NCBI RefSeq assembly: GCF_003148565.1
Contig: NZ_QGGL01000007.1
Coordinates: forward strand, 131,091 to 195,090
DNA: 64,000 nt
Direction of reading: 5' to 3'
DNA from: Tumebacillus permanentifrigoris
GTDB taxonomy: Bacteria; Bacillota; Bacilli; Tumebacillales; Tumebacillaceae
The notes under the pieces were generated by a model. That model saw only the letters and a program-made list of their open reading frames with translations. It was not told the DNA's origin and made no database searches. Shown piece by piece: positions 35,070 to 43,218 of the stretch; within the stretch, counting starts at the first letter, position 1, and each line of letters starts with the position of its first letter. The translations under genes were made by a program, and so were the position numbers.

Positions 35070-37058
35070 TTAGCTCATCTTGTGGGTGATTAAACGGATG
35101 TAAGTTAGAAGTTGTTCTTGGGGTAACGCAGATGCGACTGACGCTAAGCAGTGTTTAAGAAAACCAGTATCTCCCATAGTTGCTTTCATAGGGTGATCCC
35201 AATTGATATAAATAAGCTTTGCCTTTGGGTTAACTTCACAGAATAGAGATATTTGTTTGCCATGCTTTAGTTGAATTGTATACTCGTCATTACCAATCAG
35301 GATATTCCTTTTCCATAGATCGGCATGCTTACTCAAGAACAGTTTCTTATTCGCATAATCTACTTTGTAATCTTCGTCCAATCCATCCACTATTTCTACA
35401 ACATACGCTGCGAGTTTTCCATCTGCCTTATACTGTACTTTAGGCATTAAGCCCAACTCGTAGGAACTCTTCGGTTGATAGAACTCATCTAATACGGACG
35501 GCCACTCAGCAGCCATCACGTTGATTGCCATACCAGCTTCCAGTATGGAATTGCGCTGAGCATCGTAACGTTTCACGAAGTTATTAATCGAAGCATTTAT
35601 CTCACTTCTTAAAATGATCGAATCTATGACATCCTTCAAGTCGCCCTGAAGCTTATCAGTAGATGCGCCAACCAATAGCCGCTTTATTCGATTGTACACT
35701 TCACTCTCTTTATAGAACCCATCCCGACCTGGGTTGATATCGTTGATCGCATCTATTCCAGATAGAATGTTAATTTCCCCTGAAATCTGACTAAGTGCAA
35801 CTTTTGCCGAACCTGTCAACAATTGGTCTAAACCAAAGTATGTTGGTTCTCCAATTGCAACACCTTTGACACGTAGAAGAATGCCACGACATTCTGCCGG
35901 GAAAATGGTAGAGGTTTGACCGACCAAGAACCCACGAACTACGAACTGTTCGCCCTCCTCCCCGTATGAGATTAATTTGATAAGATCTTTATCAAACTCT
36001 ACATCCATCTTACGGGAAGGACGAATGATAAAACGTTCAAGTAATCTAGACTTCACTTCTTCAGTTGAGCAATACACCTTGATCGGGTAACCTTTAGCCT
36101 CTCCATCCATCTCAGTTTGGACAAACTCAATCATTTCTTGAGGCAGATTCTTGTTCAAGTCTGCTTTCACAGGCAGGATACGACTCAAGTTCCACAAAAA
36201 ACGATCAAGTCCACCGTAGTTTTCAATGTTGCGTGCAGCTTTTTTACCTGGGTCCGACAATTCATTACGTACAAAGTCCTTAATTCCTACAAGTGTAATC
36301 TCAGTATAGGACCTCTCCAATGCCTTCTTATCCGAAACTTGATCGATTGTAACTGTACAGAAGTTTTCAATTTCCTCCAAGCTCTTCCCAGCATCCAATC
36401 CAAATAACAACTCAAAGTCAATTGTAGCTGTCAAAACGTACTCTGCACATTCAAACTCATATTCCACCGTGCACATGTCCTGCACGGGACTGGCTAGCAC
36501 GATCTGAAAATCCTCTTCTTTGTCTATATCCCTTATTAAAAGATCGCCTTTTGAATCGTAGATACTAACTAGACGAATGTTATCCAAAATTGAGGATTCA
36601 CCATGCCCCTGAAGTAGGTGCGCTCTAACATCCACTCTATTCCCGTTCACCTCTATGTTTAATTTCCCATAAGAAGTTTCATTCTTTTTGGTACGAATGA
36701 TCACCTGATTGCAATAACGTGCGGGTGCTAAAAAGCCAATACCTTTGCCCCCGATACGGGGTCGCCCCTTTTTAGCAGTTAGTTCATCCTTTCGAAAACT
36801 CTTGCCTATTCGAATGTAATCTCTTACAAAATCAATCGGATTCATGCCATTCCCGTCATCGCGAATAGTCAGTACTCGATATTCATCCCGAAACTCCAGA
36901 TCAACTCGGTCTGCGTCTGCATCATAGGAGTTTGAGACCATTTCTTTTACCGCTTTTACGAAAGGTTGATATACCCCCGAAAGCTCTCTCAATACAACAG
37001 GACTAATCCCACCAAACCGAAGCGACCTTTGTTGTTTGTCTTTAACTTGTTGTACCAT
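35070..37058 (-). CDS. MORC/Hsp90-like GHKL ATPase
   Basis: 662 residues. GHKL motifs: N-box 'VKEMVSNSYDADA' (E39, N43), G1 'DDGNGM' (67-72) and G2 lid 'RIGGKGIGFLA' (101-111). The start 'GGISPVVLRELSGVYQPFVKAVKEMVSNSYDA' is typical of MORC-like and related bacterial ATPases. The middle part (200-450) is a transducer-like domain and the C-terminal part (450-662) contains an unrecognised domain. ATP-gated dimer closure is expected. Second gene of the four-gene operon: 3 nt after the propeller-like gene and 13 nt before the degenerate radical-SAM-like gene. It differs from the ATPase at 29149, so two GHKL modules converge here. Confidence 0.88.
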   Translation of the reverse strand: MVQQVKDKQQRSLRFGGISPVVLRELSGVYQPFVKAVKEMVSNSYDADADRVDLEFRDEYRVLTIRDDGNGMNPIDFVRDYIRIGKSFRKDELTAKKGRPRIGGKGIGFLAPARYCNQVIIRTKKNETSYGKLNIEVNGNRVDVRAHLLQGHGESSILDNIRLVSIYDSKGDLLIRDIDKEEDFQIVLASPVQDMCTVEYEFECAEYVLTATIDFELLFGLDAGKSLEEIENFCTVTIDQVSDKKALERSYTEITLVGIKDFVRNELSDPGKKAARNIENYGGLDRFLWNLSRILPVKADLNKNLPQEMIEFVQTEMDGEAKGYPIKVYCSTEEVKSRLLERFIIRPSRKMDVEFDKDLIKLISYGEEGEQFVVRGFLVGQTSTIFPAECRGILLRVKGVAIGEPTYFGLDQLLTGSAKVALSQISGEINILSGIDAINDINPGRDGFYKESEVYNRIKRLLVGASTDKLQGDLKDVIDSIILRSEINASINNFVKRYDAQRNSILEAGMAINVMAAEWPSVLDEFYQPKSSYELGLMPKVQYKADGKLAAYVVEIVDGLDEDYKVDYANKKLFLSKHADLWKRNILIGNDEYTIQLKHGKQISLFCEVNPKAKLIYINWDHPMKATMGDTGFLKHCLASVASALPQEQLLTYIRLITHKMS

Positions 37059-37061
37059 CGC

Positions 37062-38024
37062 CTACAATTCCTCCCATCGAACTATCACCAAACGACCACG
37101 CATACCATCATCCTGAACTTCATAGAGTACTAGCGATTGCTTCCACCAAGACGATAGTAAAAGATCGAATTCGCCAGGTTCGGAACAAGCACTCAGTCCT
37201 GTTTGCAGGTTCTGAACATGAAGCCTATTGTCTTCCGTAACCCAAGCAACTGTATATCCATTGATAGCCACGTCAAAAACAGTCGTACTATTAAAAGATG
37301 CCGTGTTCCAAACATCCAAACAGCCACCGACTCTGTTCGCGACTTTCTTCAAATTTGTCATAGTATGTTCTGCGAGTAATTGCCCGCTATTTCTATCCAC
37401 TAGAACTAATGTGTCATAAGGGGGGACTAAAAAATAAAGGATTTCATTGGAAGCACCTTGAAACCAACTACCCATCCAACCAGACTTCGACCACATCAAA
37501 TTTTGATTATTGTCCAAACAGCATAGTGTCTGCTGCTGCTGAAAAAGCTCATACCCGTCTCCTATTGTCCACGCTGGTTTTCCCGTGTTAGACAAGGAGT
37601 GACCTGTTTGCAAATCAACAAGTTGATTCCCTAGACGGAACTCACTTTCAGTGGCTTCCGTTAGCGGTGGGATTTTAAACTTTTCGACAAGAAAAGTGTC
37701 TTGATTCAGGATCGACATAGAGGAATCAAGTATATCATAACTCGTCAGTCGGGTAACGGATAGATGAGACCTCGCATCTTCTATGCGGGCCAAATACACC
37801 CTCCATTCTATGCTTCCCAGCACTAAGTTACATACCGTAGGAATCCTTGTACTTCTTCCAGACGCTACCTCTATACTTTCAATAAAGCGTCCACGCGTCT
37901 TTTCATCACGATAGCAAGCAAAGAGATATCCGTTCGCCCACGTCACCCAAGGAGTTACGTCCCAATAGGCCGGGTAGCGCCCTGACCAAACACGCTGCAA
38001 TGACAACTTAACCGACATATTCAT
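37062..38024 (-). CDS. Beta-propeller-like protein, first gene of the ATPase-radical SAM operon
   Basis: 320 residues, no signal peptide. The sequence is beta-rich with about six repeating units of four strands, including recurrent 'W' near strand ends and phrases such as 'LVLVDRNSGQLLAEH', 'LCCLDNNQNLMWSKSG' and 'VAWVTEDNRLHVQNLQTG' that resemble PQQ/WD40-type blades. It would be a cytoplasmic protein-protein interaction scaffold. GGGAGG precedes the ATG; an ATG two codons on is an alternative. It begins the operon; gaps to the next gene are 3 nt. The exact propeller family cannot be assigned. Confidence 0.68.
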   Translation of the reverse strand: MNMSVKLSLQRVWSGRYPAYWDVTPWVTWANGYLFACYRDEKTRGRFIESIEVASGRSTRIPTVCNLVLGSIEWRVYLARIEDARSHLSVTRLTSYDILDSSMSILNQDTFLVEKFKIPPLTEATESEFRLGNQLVDLQTGHSLSNTGKPAWTIGDGYELFQQQQTLCCLDNNQNLMWSKSGWMGSWFQGASNEILYFLVPPYDTLVLVDRNSGQLLAEHTMTNLKKVANRVGGCLDVWNTASFNSTTVFDVAINGYTVAWVTEDNRLHVQNLQTGLSACSEPGEFDLLLSSWWKQSLVLYEVQDDGMRGRLVIVRWEEL

Positions 38025-38062
38025 TGAGTCCTCCCATGTATCACTAGGGCATAGTTAGTTCC

Positions 38063-38091
38063 ATTGTAGCGAAACTTGTCGAGAATAGACA
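38063..38091 (-). promoter_or_regulatory. Possible promoter of the four-gene ATPase-radical SAM operon
   Basis: On the minus strand TGTCTA (38086-38091) and TACAAT (38063-38068) are 17 nt apart, about 40 nt before the start codon. The -35 is weak. Confidence 0.4.
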
Positions 38092-38123
38092 GTGATCACC
38101 CTTACACATTTATAGGGTAATAC

Positions 38124-38156
38124 AAGGAAAAGGGATTCCGCTAAACGCGAAATCCC
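38124..38156 (-). terminator. Terminator after the MazG-like gene
   Basis: GGGATT/AATCCC plus CGC/GCG stem with a TTTTCC tract on the minus strand. It separates the MazG-like gene from the four-gene operon, so the latter needs its own promoter. Confidence 0.75.
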
Positions 38157-38234
38157 CATTACTCTACTTATAATTATTAATTATATTCACAAATATAGCA
38201 ATAGTTATTCAGACGTCAGTAGTAACGTAGTGCG

Positions 38235-38810
38235 CTAGATTCGATCGTCAATTAACCGATATGTATTCTCCCCAAGAAACTCAAAGTACAACTCAGTCCC
38301 TACATCATTCCGATTCGTACCGATTGCCTTACGCCCCATCTGGGTACGTATTATCCATTCTTTATTATCCTCAGAGTTAAAACTATACCAATCGTTCCTA
38401 ATGATCTCTTCTACTATTTCGGTAACCGTTGCAGAACGCCCGAGACTTTGTAATGCGAGTATTGCTGCTTCCCAGATGAACATTTTTTGCTTTATAACTG
38501 GCTTTTGAACATCTTGCAAAAACACCCGCCCCTCAAACCCACCACGTTCCTCCAACTTCAACTTCCTAACCTCCATCAACTGTTGCTCGCCCACCCCATT
38601 TAACCTCGCCAGTGCAAACAGTACCTCCAACACATCTGCTAATTCCTCAACATTCTTCACTTCTAGGTACTCTTGAACTTCTTCCGCTAACTTCACTTGC
38701 AATTCCTGTTGATACTCAGACTCATCCAGTGTCCTCCAAACCGCTACACGACCGCTTTTCTTAATAATCTCGGGGATCAAGTCCCGCACCAATTTGTTAT
38801 GCGAAGTCAT
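38235..38810 (-). CDS. MazG-like pyrophosphohydrolase fused to a winged-helix (HARE-HTH-like) domain
   Basis: 191 residues. Residues 1-100 fit the MazG-like all-alpha NTP pyrophosphohydrolase family often annotated as phosphoribosyl-ATP pyrophosphohydrolase-like: 'NKLVRDLIPEII', 'KLAEEVQEYLE', 'VEELADVLEVLFALA', with the E-E-x-x-E and E-x-x-D metal ligands. Residues 112-191 ('WEAAILALQSLGRSATVTEIVEEI', then a wing) resemble the HARE-HTH winged helix found with restriction endonucleases. The fusion suggests a nucleotide-cleaving enzyme tied to DNA or chromatin-like contexts. It lies just upstream of the ATPase-radical SAM operon but has its own terminator. Confidence 0.78.
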   Translation of the reverse strand: MTSHNKLVRDLIPEIIKKSGRVAVWRTLDESEYQQELQVKLAEEVQEYLEVKNVEELADVLEVLFALARLNGVGEQQLMEVRKLKLEERGGFEGRVFLQDVQKPVIKQKMFIWEAAILALQSLGRSATVTEIVEEIIRNDWYSFNSEDNKEWIIRTQMGRKAIGTNRNDVGTELYFEFLGENTYRLIDDRI

Positions 38811-39012
38811 TTACCTGCTCCCCTCATATTAGTGCTCTTTTACTAACTATAACAAATACCCGATCTGCCAACAGCCAAAAAGTATTCTCAAGAACCTCTT
38901 ATCGTATAATTCGAAGACCACCAGCACCTGCCACTAACTTCATCAAAATCCCCCTACCACATAAACACAAACACCTCTATAATAATCTCAGACATCACAC
39001 GGAGGGATCACG

Positions 39013-40188
39013 ATGGATAAACAGACACATTCAGACCCTGCAACAATAACAAAGGTTCCGATCGGCCGATATATCACCGAGATTCTATACAGTCGGAATC
39101 TAACGCCACACTATCTCAGTCAAAAGGTCGACTTTGGCAAAAAAGACACCGTCTACAGTTGCCTCCGGGATGAGCGCCGTCTTTCCCCAAATGAGTTACA
39201 ACAGATATCCGACATCCTTCATGTCCCTATCGAACGCCTAAAGCAGACCGATCTCGAACAGGAAGCTTTTGAACTACGGCTCTTGGTGCGAAGTAAGCAA
39301 CGCAGCCCCCGTGCGATCGACTTGGGATTGAAACTCCAGAAACTTGCACTCGGCTGGACGGAGAAGTTTGATATTTTAAACGATTTAGGTTCTGCGTACT
39401 ACTACATGGACAAGTTTCCCCAAGCACATCAAGCCTGGTTAGAAGCACTCCCACTAGCAGAAAAAATCAGGGATACCTTCTCTGAAACGGACAGATTGTA
39501 TATGGTCACGAACAACCTGATCCTCACCTACACCCAAAAGCAGGATTTCTCGGCCCTAACATACTTACTGGACAAGGTAGAAACGGCATTTACCTTCTCC
39601 AACCCCAAACGAGCCGGTTTGTTGGCCACGAGTTCTGCCATCATCGCCACAGAAATGGGCGACTATGAGAAAGCACAACAAAAGTGGCAAGAAGCCTTTG
39701 AACAATTCGAACGTACAAACGACCAAAGTCTAATCGGGAAAGGCTATCACAACTTGGCGTACTACGAATTCAGAGTAGGTAACTTTGCCGAATCTCACAG
39801 ATTGTTTGCTAAAGCTCTACATGCGCTGACACCCGATCCCATCCCGCATCTCATCGCAATCGGTGACTATTTGAAGACACTGATCAAACTCAAGGAGACA
39901 GATACGGCCCTACATATGATCGCGGTTGCACGATCCATTCGAGAACTCGAGAGCCTTCCAGATCTACAAGCCAAATTTCACATCCTAGAGTCCGTTGCAA
40001 CTGGCAACCCACAATTGGCTGAATCCGTATTGCAAATCACTGAGGCCGGCCCACATCTGAAACTGATGGCTTGCAAATGGATCATGCATCACCTCTCGCA
40101 TCAAGGTGACGCAGACAAGTTATTACGTTATTATAAAAAAGCAGAACAGTTTGATAAAAATGTAGTTACCCACTGGGAGGAACTCTGA
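39013..40188 (+). CDS. HTH-TPR peptide receptor, cognate peptide gene overlaps its stop
   Basis: 391 residues. The N-terminal 80 residues form a divergent helix-turn-helix ('GRYITEILYSRNLTPHYLS', then 'VYSCLRDERRLSPNELQQISDIL'), unlike the Xre domains of the other receptors here. The rest is TPR-like helix pairs, with a short C-terminal helix that may cap the peptide groove. The layout recalls RRNPP receptors, including the arbitrium receptor AimR, but family assignment is open. GGAGGGATCACG precedes the ATG. Its TGA overlaps by 1 nt the ATG of the 54-codon precursor peptide gene (TGATG), the usual arrangement for a receptor and its own signal. Confidence 0.85.
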   Translation: MDKQTHSDPATITKVPIGRYITEILYSRNLTPHYLSQKVDFGKKDTVYSCLRDERRLSPNELQQISDILHVPIERLKQTDLEQEAFELRLLVRSKQRSPRAIDLGLKLQKLALGWTEKFDILNDLGSAYYYMDKFPQAHQAWLEALPLAEKIRDTFSETDRLYMVTNNLILTYTQKQDFSALTYLLDKVETAFTFSNPKRAGLLATSSAIIATEMGDYEKAQQKWQEAFEQFERTNDQSLIGKGYHNLAYYEFRVGNFAESHRLFAKALHALTPDPIPHLIAIGDYLKTLIKLKETDTALHMIAVARSIRELESLPDLQAKFHILESVATGNPQLAESVLQITEAGPHLKLMACKWIMHHLSHQGDADKLLRYYKKAEQFDKNVVTHWEEL

Positions 40189-40352
40189 TGCGGAAATACT
40201 TACTTGTGAGTTTACTAGTTGCCCTTGTTGTTAGCTTCTCATGGAATGTTGCAAATTCTGCTGTTTGGCAACTGCCCGACCCTGAGAATGTCTCTGCTCA
40301 TCTCGCTTCATGGCAACTACCTGACCCTGAATCGGCCACCTTTAAAATCTAA
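40188..40352 (+). CDS. Secreted signalling peptide precursor with a duplicated WQLPDPE motif
   Basis: 54 codons; ATG at 40188 overlaps the receptor stop (TGATG) and has GGGAGG 7 nt upstream. Residues 1-25 are a secretion signal ('MRKYLLVSLLVALVVSF', cleavage likely near 'ANSA'). The secreted part carries the heptapeptide WQLPDPE twice, at residues 27-33 and 42-48, 15 residues apart. The two copies differ at three codons, all synonymous, so the amino-acid sequence is under selection. This is the pattern of a multi-copy peptide pheromone precursor such as those of some RRNPP systems. A terminator follows at 40370. The gene is too short for standard gene prediction. Confidence 0.85.
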   Translation: MRKYLLVSLLVALVVSFSWNVANSAVWQLPDPENVSAHLASWQLPDPESATFKI

Positions 40353-40369
40353 TGATTTTGAGTAAAGGA

Positions 40370-40402
40370 AACCCCTGCATTTATGCAGGGGTTCATTTTT
40401 TA
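40370..40402 (+). terminator. Terminator after the receptor-peptide unit
   Basis: A perfect 11-bp stem (AACCCCTGCAT/ATGCAGGGGTT) with a TT loop and a T-run, 18 nt after the peptide gene. Confidence 0.9.
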
Positions 40403-40568
40403 TTTACAGGTATCAGAAGGTCAAACTAGTTTCGGACGAATCAACTCGAAACCTACTCCTCCCTTCATAAAATAGGATACTATTTTGATAAACGATAGGT
40501 TCAATTATGGAATTTTTCACAGGCTCAGTTCCATTCAGATATAGATACGAGCGGGAGGTCGTTATGAC

Positions 40569-41861
40569 ATGGAAACCTTTGGTCAACGGTTACGAAAATT
40601 GCGATTAAAAAAAGGCTTCAACCAGAAGCAGTTAGGTGAGGGGATCGTTACGGGCTCCATGCTCTCCCAGATTGAATCCGACAAAGCAAGACCCTCCTTT
40701 CACGTTTTGGAACAGATCGCCAAAAAGTTAGAATTACCCGTTGACGAGTTACTCGGAAACTCTCAAATGAACATGGTCCTCGTCTGCGAGTATCGGCTTG
40801 CAAAAAGTATGTTGGCTGCAGGGGAATATGCCGGTGCGTTACAGTTGCTTGAAAAGGTGATCCACGCAAACGCTGGGAAGTTAGACCCATTCGAGATTCG
40901 TTATGATTACGCGAGATGTCTCCTTGAGTTGAATGAGCTTCGCGAAGCCGAGGTCTCGTTCCAACAACTCTTGGATCATGCCCACTCTTCCAGCGGGAGA
41001 GTACTTGTAACTGTGCGTACACTCCGCCAGCTAGGACGCATTGAATTGAAGCGCCGACGCTTCCAGATCGCGGAACACTACCTCACGAAAGCCATCACGG
41101 AACTCGAGTCGGCCAACATCAGAGACGTCCAGCTTCAAAGTTCGTTGTTGTTGACGATGGCAGAGATTCAACAAAAATCTGGCCAATTTCAACAAGCGGT
41201 TGCCACGCTTCACTTGGCGTTCCCGATCTTTGAGGAACGAGAGGACGTTCATGGAATGGGCACCCTTTACATGAAACTGGCACAGTCTTCCCAGACGGAC
41301 AACAAGTACGAGCAAGCGATTGAATATGCACAACGCGCTCAGTGGTGTTTCGAGACATTGAACAATAAAAGTGAAAAATTAGCGCTTGAAGTGCGACTTG
41401 CAATTCTTCAAGGGGAGATGGGAAACAGAGACAAGGCCATTCATTCGCTAGAACAAGTTATCAGGGAATACAGACGACTTCGGCGGGAAGAAGAAACGGG
41501 AACCACTTTAACGGAGCTAGCAAAGCTGTACGTAGCGGAGGGCAGGCTTGATCAAGCAGAGGAATCGTGTCAGACCGCTCGAAACCTTTTCCCGACCCTA
41601 CATCCCTACCAAGCGTGGGTCTCTAGGGTACAAGCCGGAATCGCGCAGGCCCGAAATCAACATCTTGTCGCGGTGAAATACATGAAACAGGCCGCAGATT
41701 GCTTCAAACTCACGAACTCACCGATCGAATACGAGGAAACGATGCAGGAACTGTCAAAGATGTATGAGTCCCGTGACGATTGCCAAAGTGCCCTTCGGGT
41801 CATGAACGAAATGTGGTCATTCAATAGACAGGCACGTGGGCAGCGGGGGATAATACTGTGA
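40569..41861 (+). CDS. HTH-TPR transcriptional regulator (RRNPP type)
   Basis: 430 residues. Xre helix-turn-helix at about 8-60 ('NQKQLGEGIVTGSMLSQIESDKARPS'), then about nine TPR-like repeats to the C-terminus ('KLAQSSQTDNKYEQAIEYAQRAQ'-type pairs). It is a sister of the receptor genes upstream but with a different HTH sequence. GGGAGG lies 10 nt before the ATG. Its stop overlaps a GTG-initiated 33-codon frame (41858-41959), which could be a coupled micro-ORF. Two genes for small secreted proteins lie 340 nt downstream and may be its targets. Confidence 0.87.
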   Translation: METFGQRLRKLRLKKGFNQKQLGEGIVTGSMLSQIESDKARPSFHVLEQIAKKLELPVDELLGNSQMNMVLVCEYRLAKSMLAAGEYAGALQLLEKVIHANAGKLDPFEIRYDYARCLLELNELREAEVSFQQLLDHAHSSSGRVLVTVRTLRQLGRIELKRRRFQIAEHYLTKAITELESANIRDVQLQSSLLLTMAEIQQKSGQFQQAVATLHLAFPIFEEREDVHGMGTLYMKLAQSSQTDNKYEQAIEYAQRAQWCFETLNNKSEKLALEVRLAILQGEMGNRDKAIHSLEQVIREYRRLRREEETGTTLTELAKLYVAEGRLDQAEESCQTARNLFPTLHPYQAWVSRVQAGIAQARNQHLVAVKYMKQAADCFKLTNSPIEYEETMQELSKMYESRDDCQSALRVMNEMWSFNRQARGQRGIIL

Positions 41862-41959
41862 GCGACATAGCACTCATTGAAGAAATCCCTCTAAGAATGA
41901 CCCTCTTCTCTCCACAAAACCAAGATGTCCATCTATACTCCGAATTGAAAATTGGTTAA
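41858..41959 (+). CDS. Possible micro-ORF coupled to the HTH-TPR gene
   Basis: 33 codons starting with GTG inside the receptor's stop (GTGA overlap), with GGGGGA 7 nt upstream. The product starts 'VSDIALIEEIPLRM' and ends 'YSELKIG'. It has no signal sequence, so it is not a standard Phr precursor; it could be an intracellular peptide or a chance frame. Placement and RBS are the only support. Confidence 0.35.
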   Translation: MSDIALIEEIPLRMTLFSPQNQDVHLYSELKIG

Positions 41960-42199
41960 AGGCGGTACACCCAGGAATATGATTTATTTGTAGCTATATT
42001 TCTCAGCGGCATCTTATCCAGTGACTGAAGTTCCTGTAACAAGACATCTAGGATACTAGAAGACTTACCCCTCTAAAATATCAAGATAGTCCTTTACTGG
42101 ATAATACTATTACGATAACTTTAAAATAGTATATACCAGTGTTGTCATAGGTGTTTTAATTAAGATGCAATTTCAAAACCACCATTAGGAGTGAACACC
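41960..42199. other. Intergenic region before the two secreted-protein genes
   Basis: AT-rich sequence of 240 nt (338 nt if the micro-ORF is not real). It must hold the promoter of the 42200 gene and any operator for the upstream HTH-TPR regulator. No clear hairpin or repeat was seen. Confidence 0.5.
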
Positions 42200-42643
42200 G
42201 TGTTTCGACCAAACAAAATCCTAACTAAGCTACTAGTTTCTGGAGCCCTCGCAGTAGGCATTGGTTGGGGTGGGTCCGTGTATGCCACCCAAGAAGATCA
42301 GAAGTCGGCAACAAAAATGGTAGAGGACTATGTATCAGCTTTTACCAAGAATGATGTTGCAGGTATGGTCAAGCACGTTAAGGACTCCCGCGCTAAGGAC
42401 AGCAATGAGTTGGAAGCTATGTACCAGCAGTTCGTGAAACAAAATACCGACGAGCACGCGCAACTGAAACTAGACGGGATTGTCGAAGCTTCCGATGGTA
42501 CCTACTTAGCAAACTTCCAAATGAAAACCGACCTCTACGAGAAAGGTTGGGTACAATACTCCCTCCCGTTGATAAAGGAAAATGGTGAGTGGAAAATCTA
42601 TGTTGATGGCAATCTTGTAGTCGACACAAAAATTAAAAAATAG
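42200..42643 (+). CDS. Secreted NTF2-like small protein
   Basis: 147 residues from the GTG at 42200, which lies 8 nt after AGGAG; another GTG at 42191 overlaps the RBS. A signal peptide ends near 'GGSVYA'. The mature part starts 'TQEDQKSATKMVEDYVSAFTKNDVAGM' (residues about 33-59) and continues with beta strands 'YLANFQMKTDLYEKG' and 'WKIYVDGNLVV', the layout of NTF2-like DUF4878 domains. Extracellular or wall-associated; no catalytic residues are evident. 17 nt before the next secreted-protein gene, so the two form an operon downstream of the regulator at 40569. Confidence 0.8.
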   Translation: MFRPNKILTKLLVSGALAVGIGWGGSVYATQEDQKSATKMVEDYVSAFTKNDVAGMVKHVKDSRAKDSNELEAMYQQFVKQNTDEHAQLKLDGIVEASDGTYLANFQMKTDLYEKGWVQYSLPLIKENGEWKIYVDGNLVVDTKIKK

Positions 42644-42660
42644 AAGGTGGTGCCCTGATC

Positions 42661-43104
42661 ATGAAAAAATCTATTAAAAACCTCACAACGCTTGCCATCT
42701 TCTGTATGGTTGCCGCATGCTCTCTAGGCGTCACAGCAGACGCTCACGCTGTTGGCGTTGCTTACTACGGCACAACCCAATGGACAAATTATGGTCCCCA
42801 ATACATCTACTCAACCTCTTCTTGGACTACGAACAGTACGAACAACTCGGTTACCATTAACGGCTGGCAAAATACCGGCGTTTCCTCCATGCCCGCTAAT
42901 GAGGTCTATGCGGTCGTTGAGTCGTCCGTTTTCGGGTGGAGCAGCAATTGGGTGGAGTGGCCATGTACAGGTAACTATACCAGCGGCGGTACTTGGTACG
43001 GACACCAGTTCATCGGAATTCCGAACAACAAAACTGTAAAGATTCGTGTTGAAAACAAATCAATTCAAACTGTTGATCTGGCTGGTAACGCATACCAATC
43101 TTAA
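42661..43104 (+). CDS. Secreted small protein of unknown function
   Basis: 147 residues. A 30-residue signal peptide ends near 'ADAHA'. The mature part is rich in W, Y, T, N and S ('GTTQWTNYGPQYIYSTSSWTTN' at the start) and short of charge, resembling secreted beta-sheet proteins. Its aromatic and Gly/Ser/Thr content recalls lactococcin 972-type bacteriocins, but the match is too vague to call. It is co-transcribed with the NTF2-like gene before it. RBS AAGGTGG is rather distant from the ATG. The terminator at 43164 closes the unit. Confidence 0.75.
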   Translation: MKKSIKNLTTLAIFCMVAACSLGVTADAHAVGVAYYGTTQWTNYGPQYIYSTSSWTTNSTNNSVTINGWQNTGVSSMPANEVYAVVESSVFGWSSNWVEWPCTGNYTSGGTWYGHQFIGIPNNKTVKIRVENKSIQTVDLAGNAYQS

Positions 43105-43163
43105 TACACACAATCCACCTCAAATTTGTAGACGGTCCTTTACCGTCACCCTCCTCCCTCCAC

Positions 43164-43199
43164 AAAAAAAGAGCCAGGTCCCCGGACCCGGCTCTTTTT
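43164..43199. terminator. Bidirectional terminator
   Basis: GAGCC/GGCTC outer stem with GGTCC/GGACC inside, flanked by A-run and T-run, between convergent genes. Confidence 0.87.
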
Positions 43200-43218
43200 C
43201 CTATCCAACTCCCTACAA

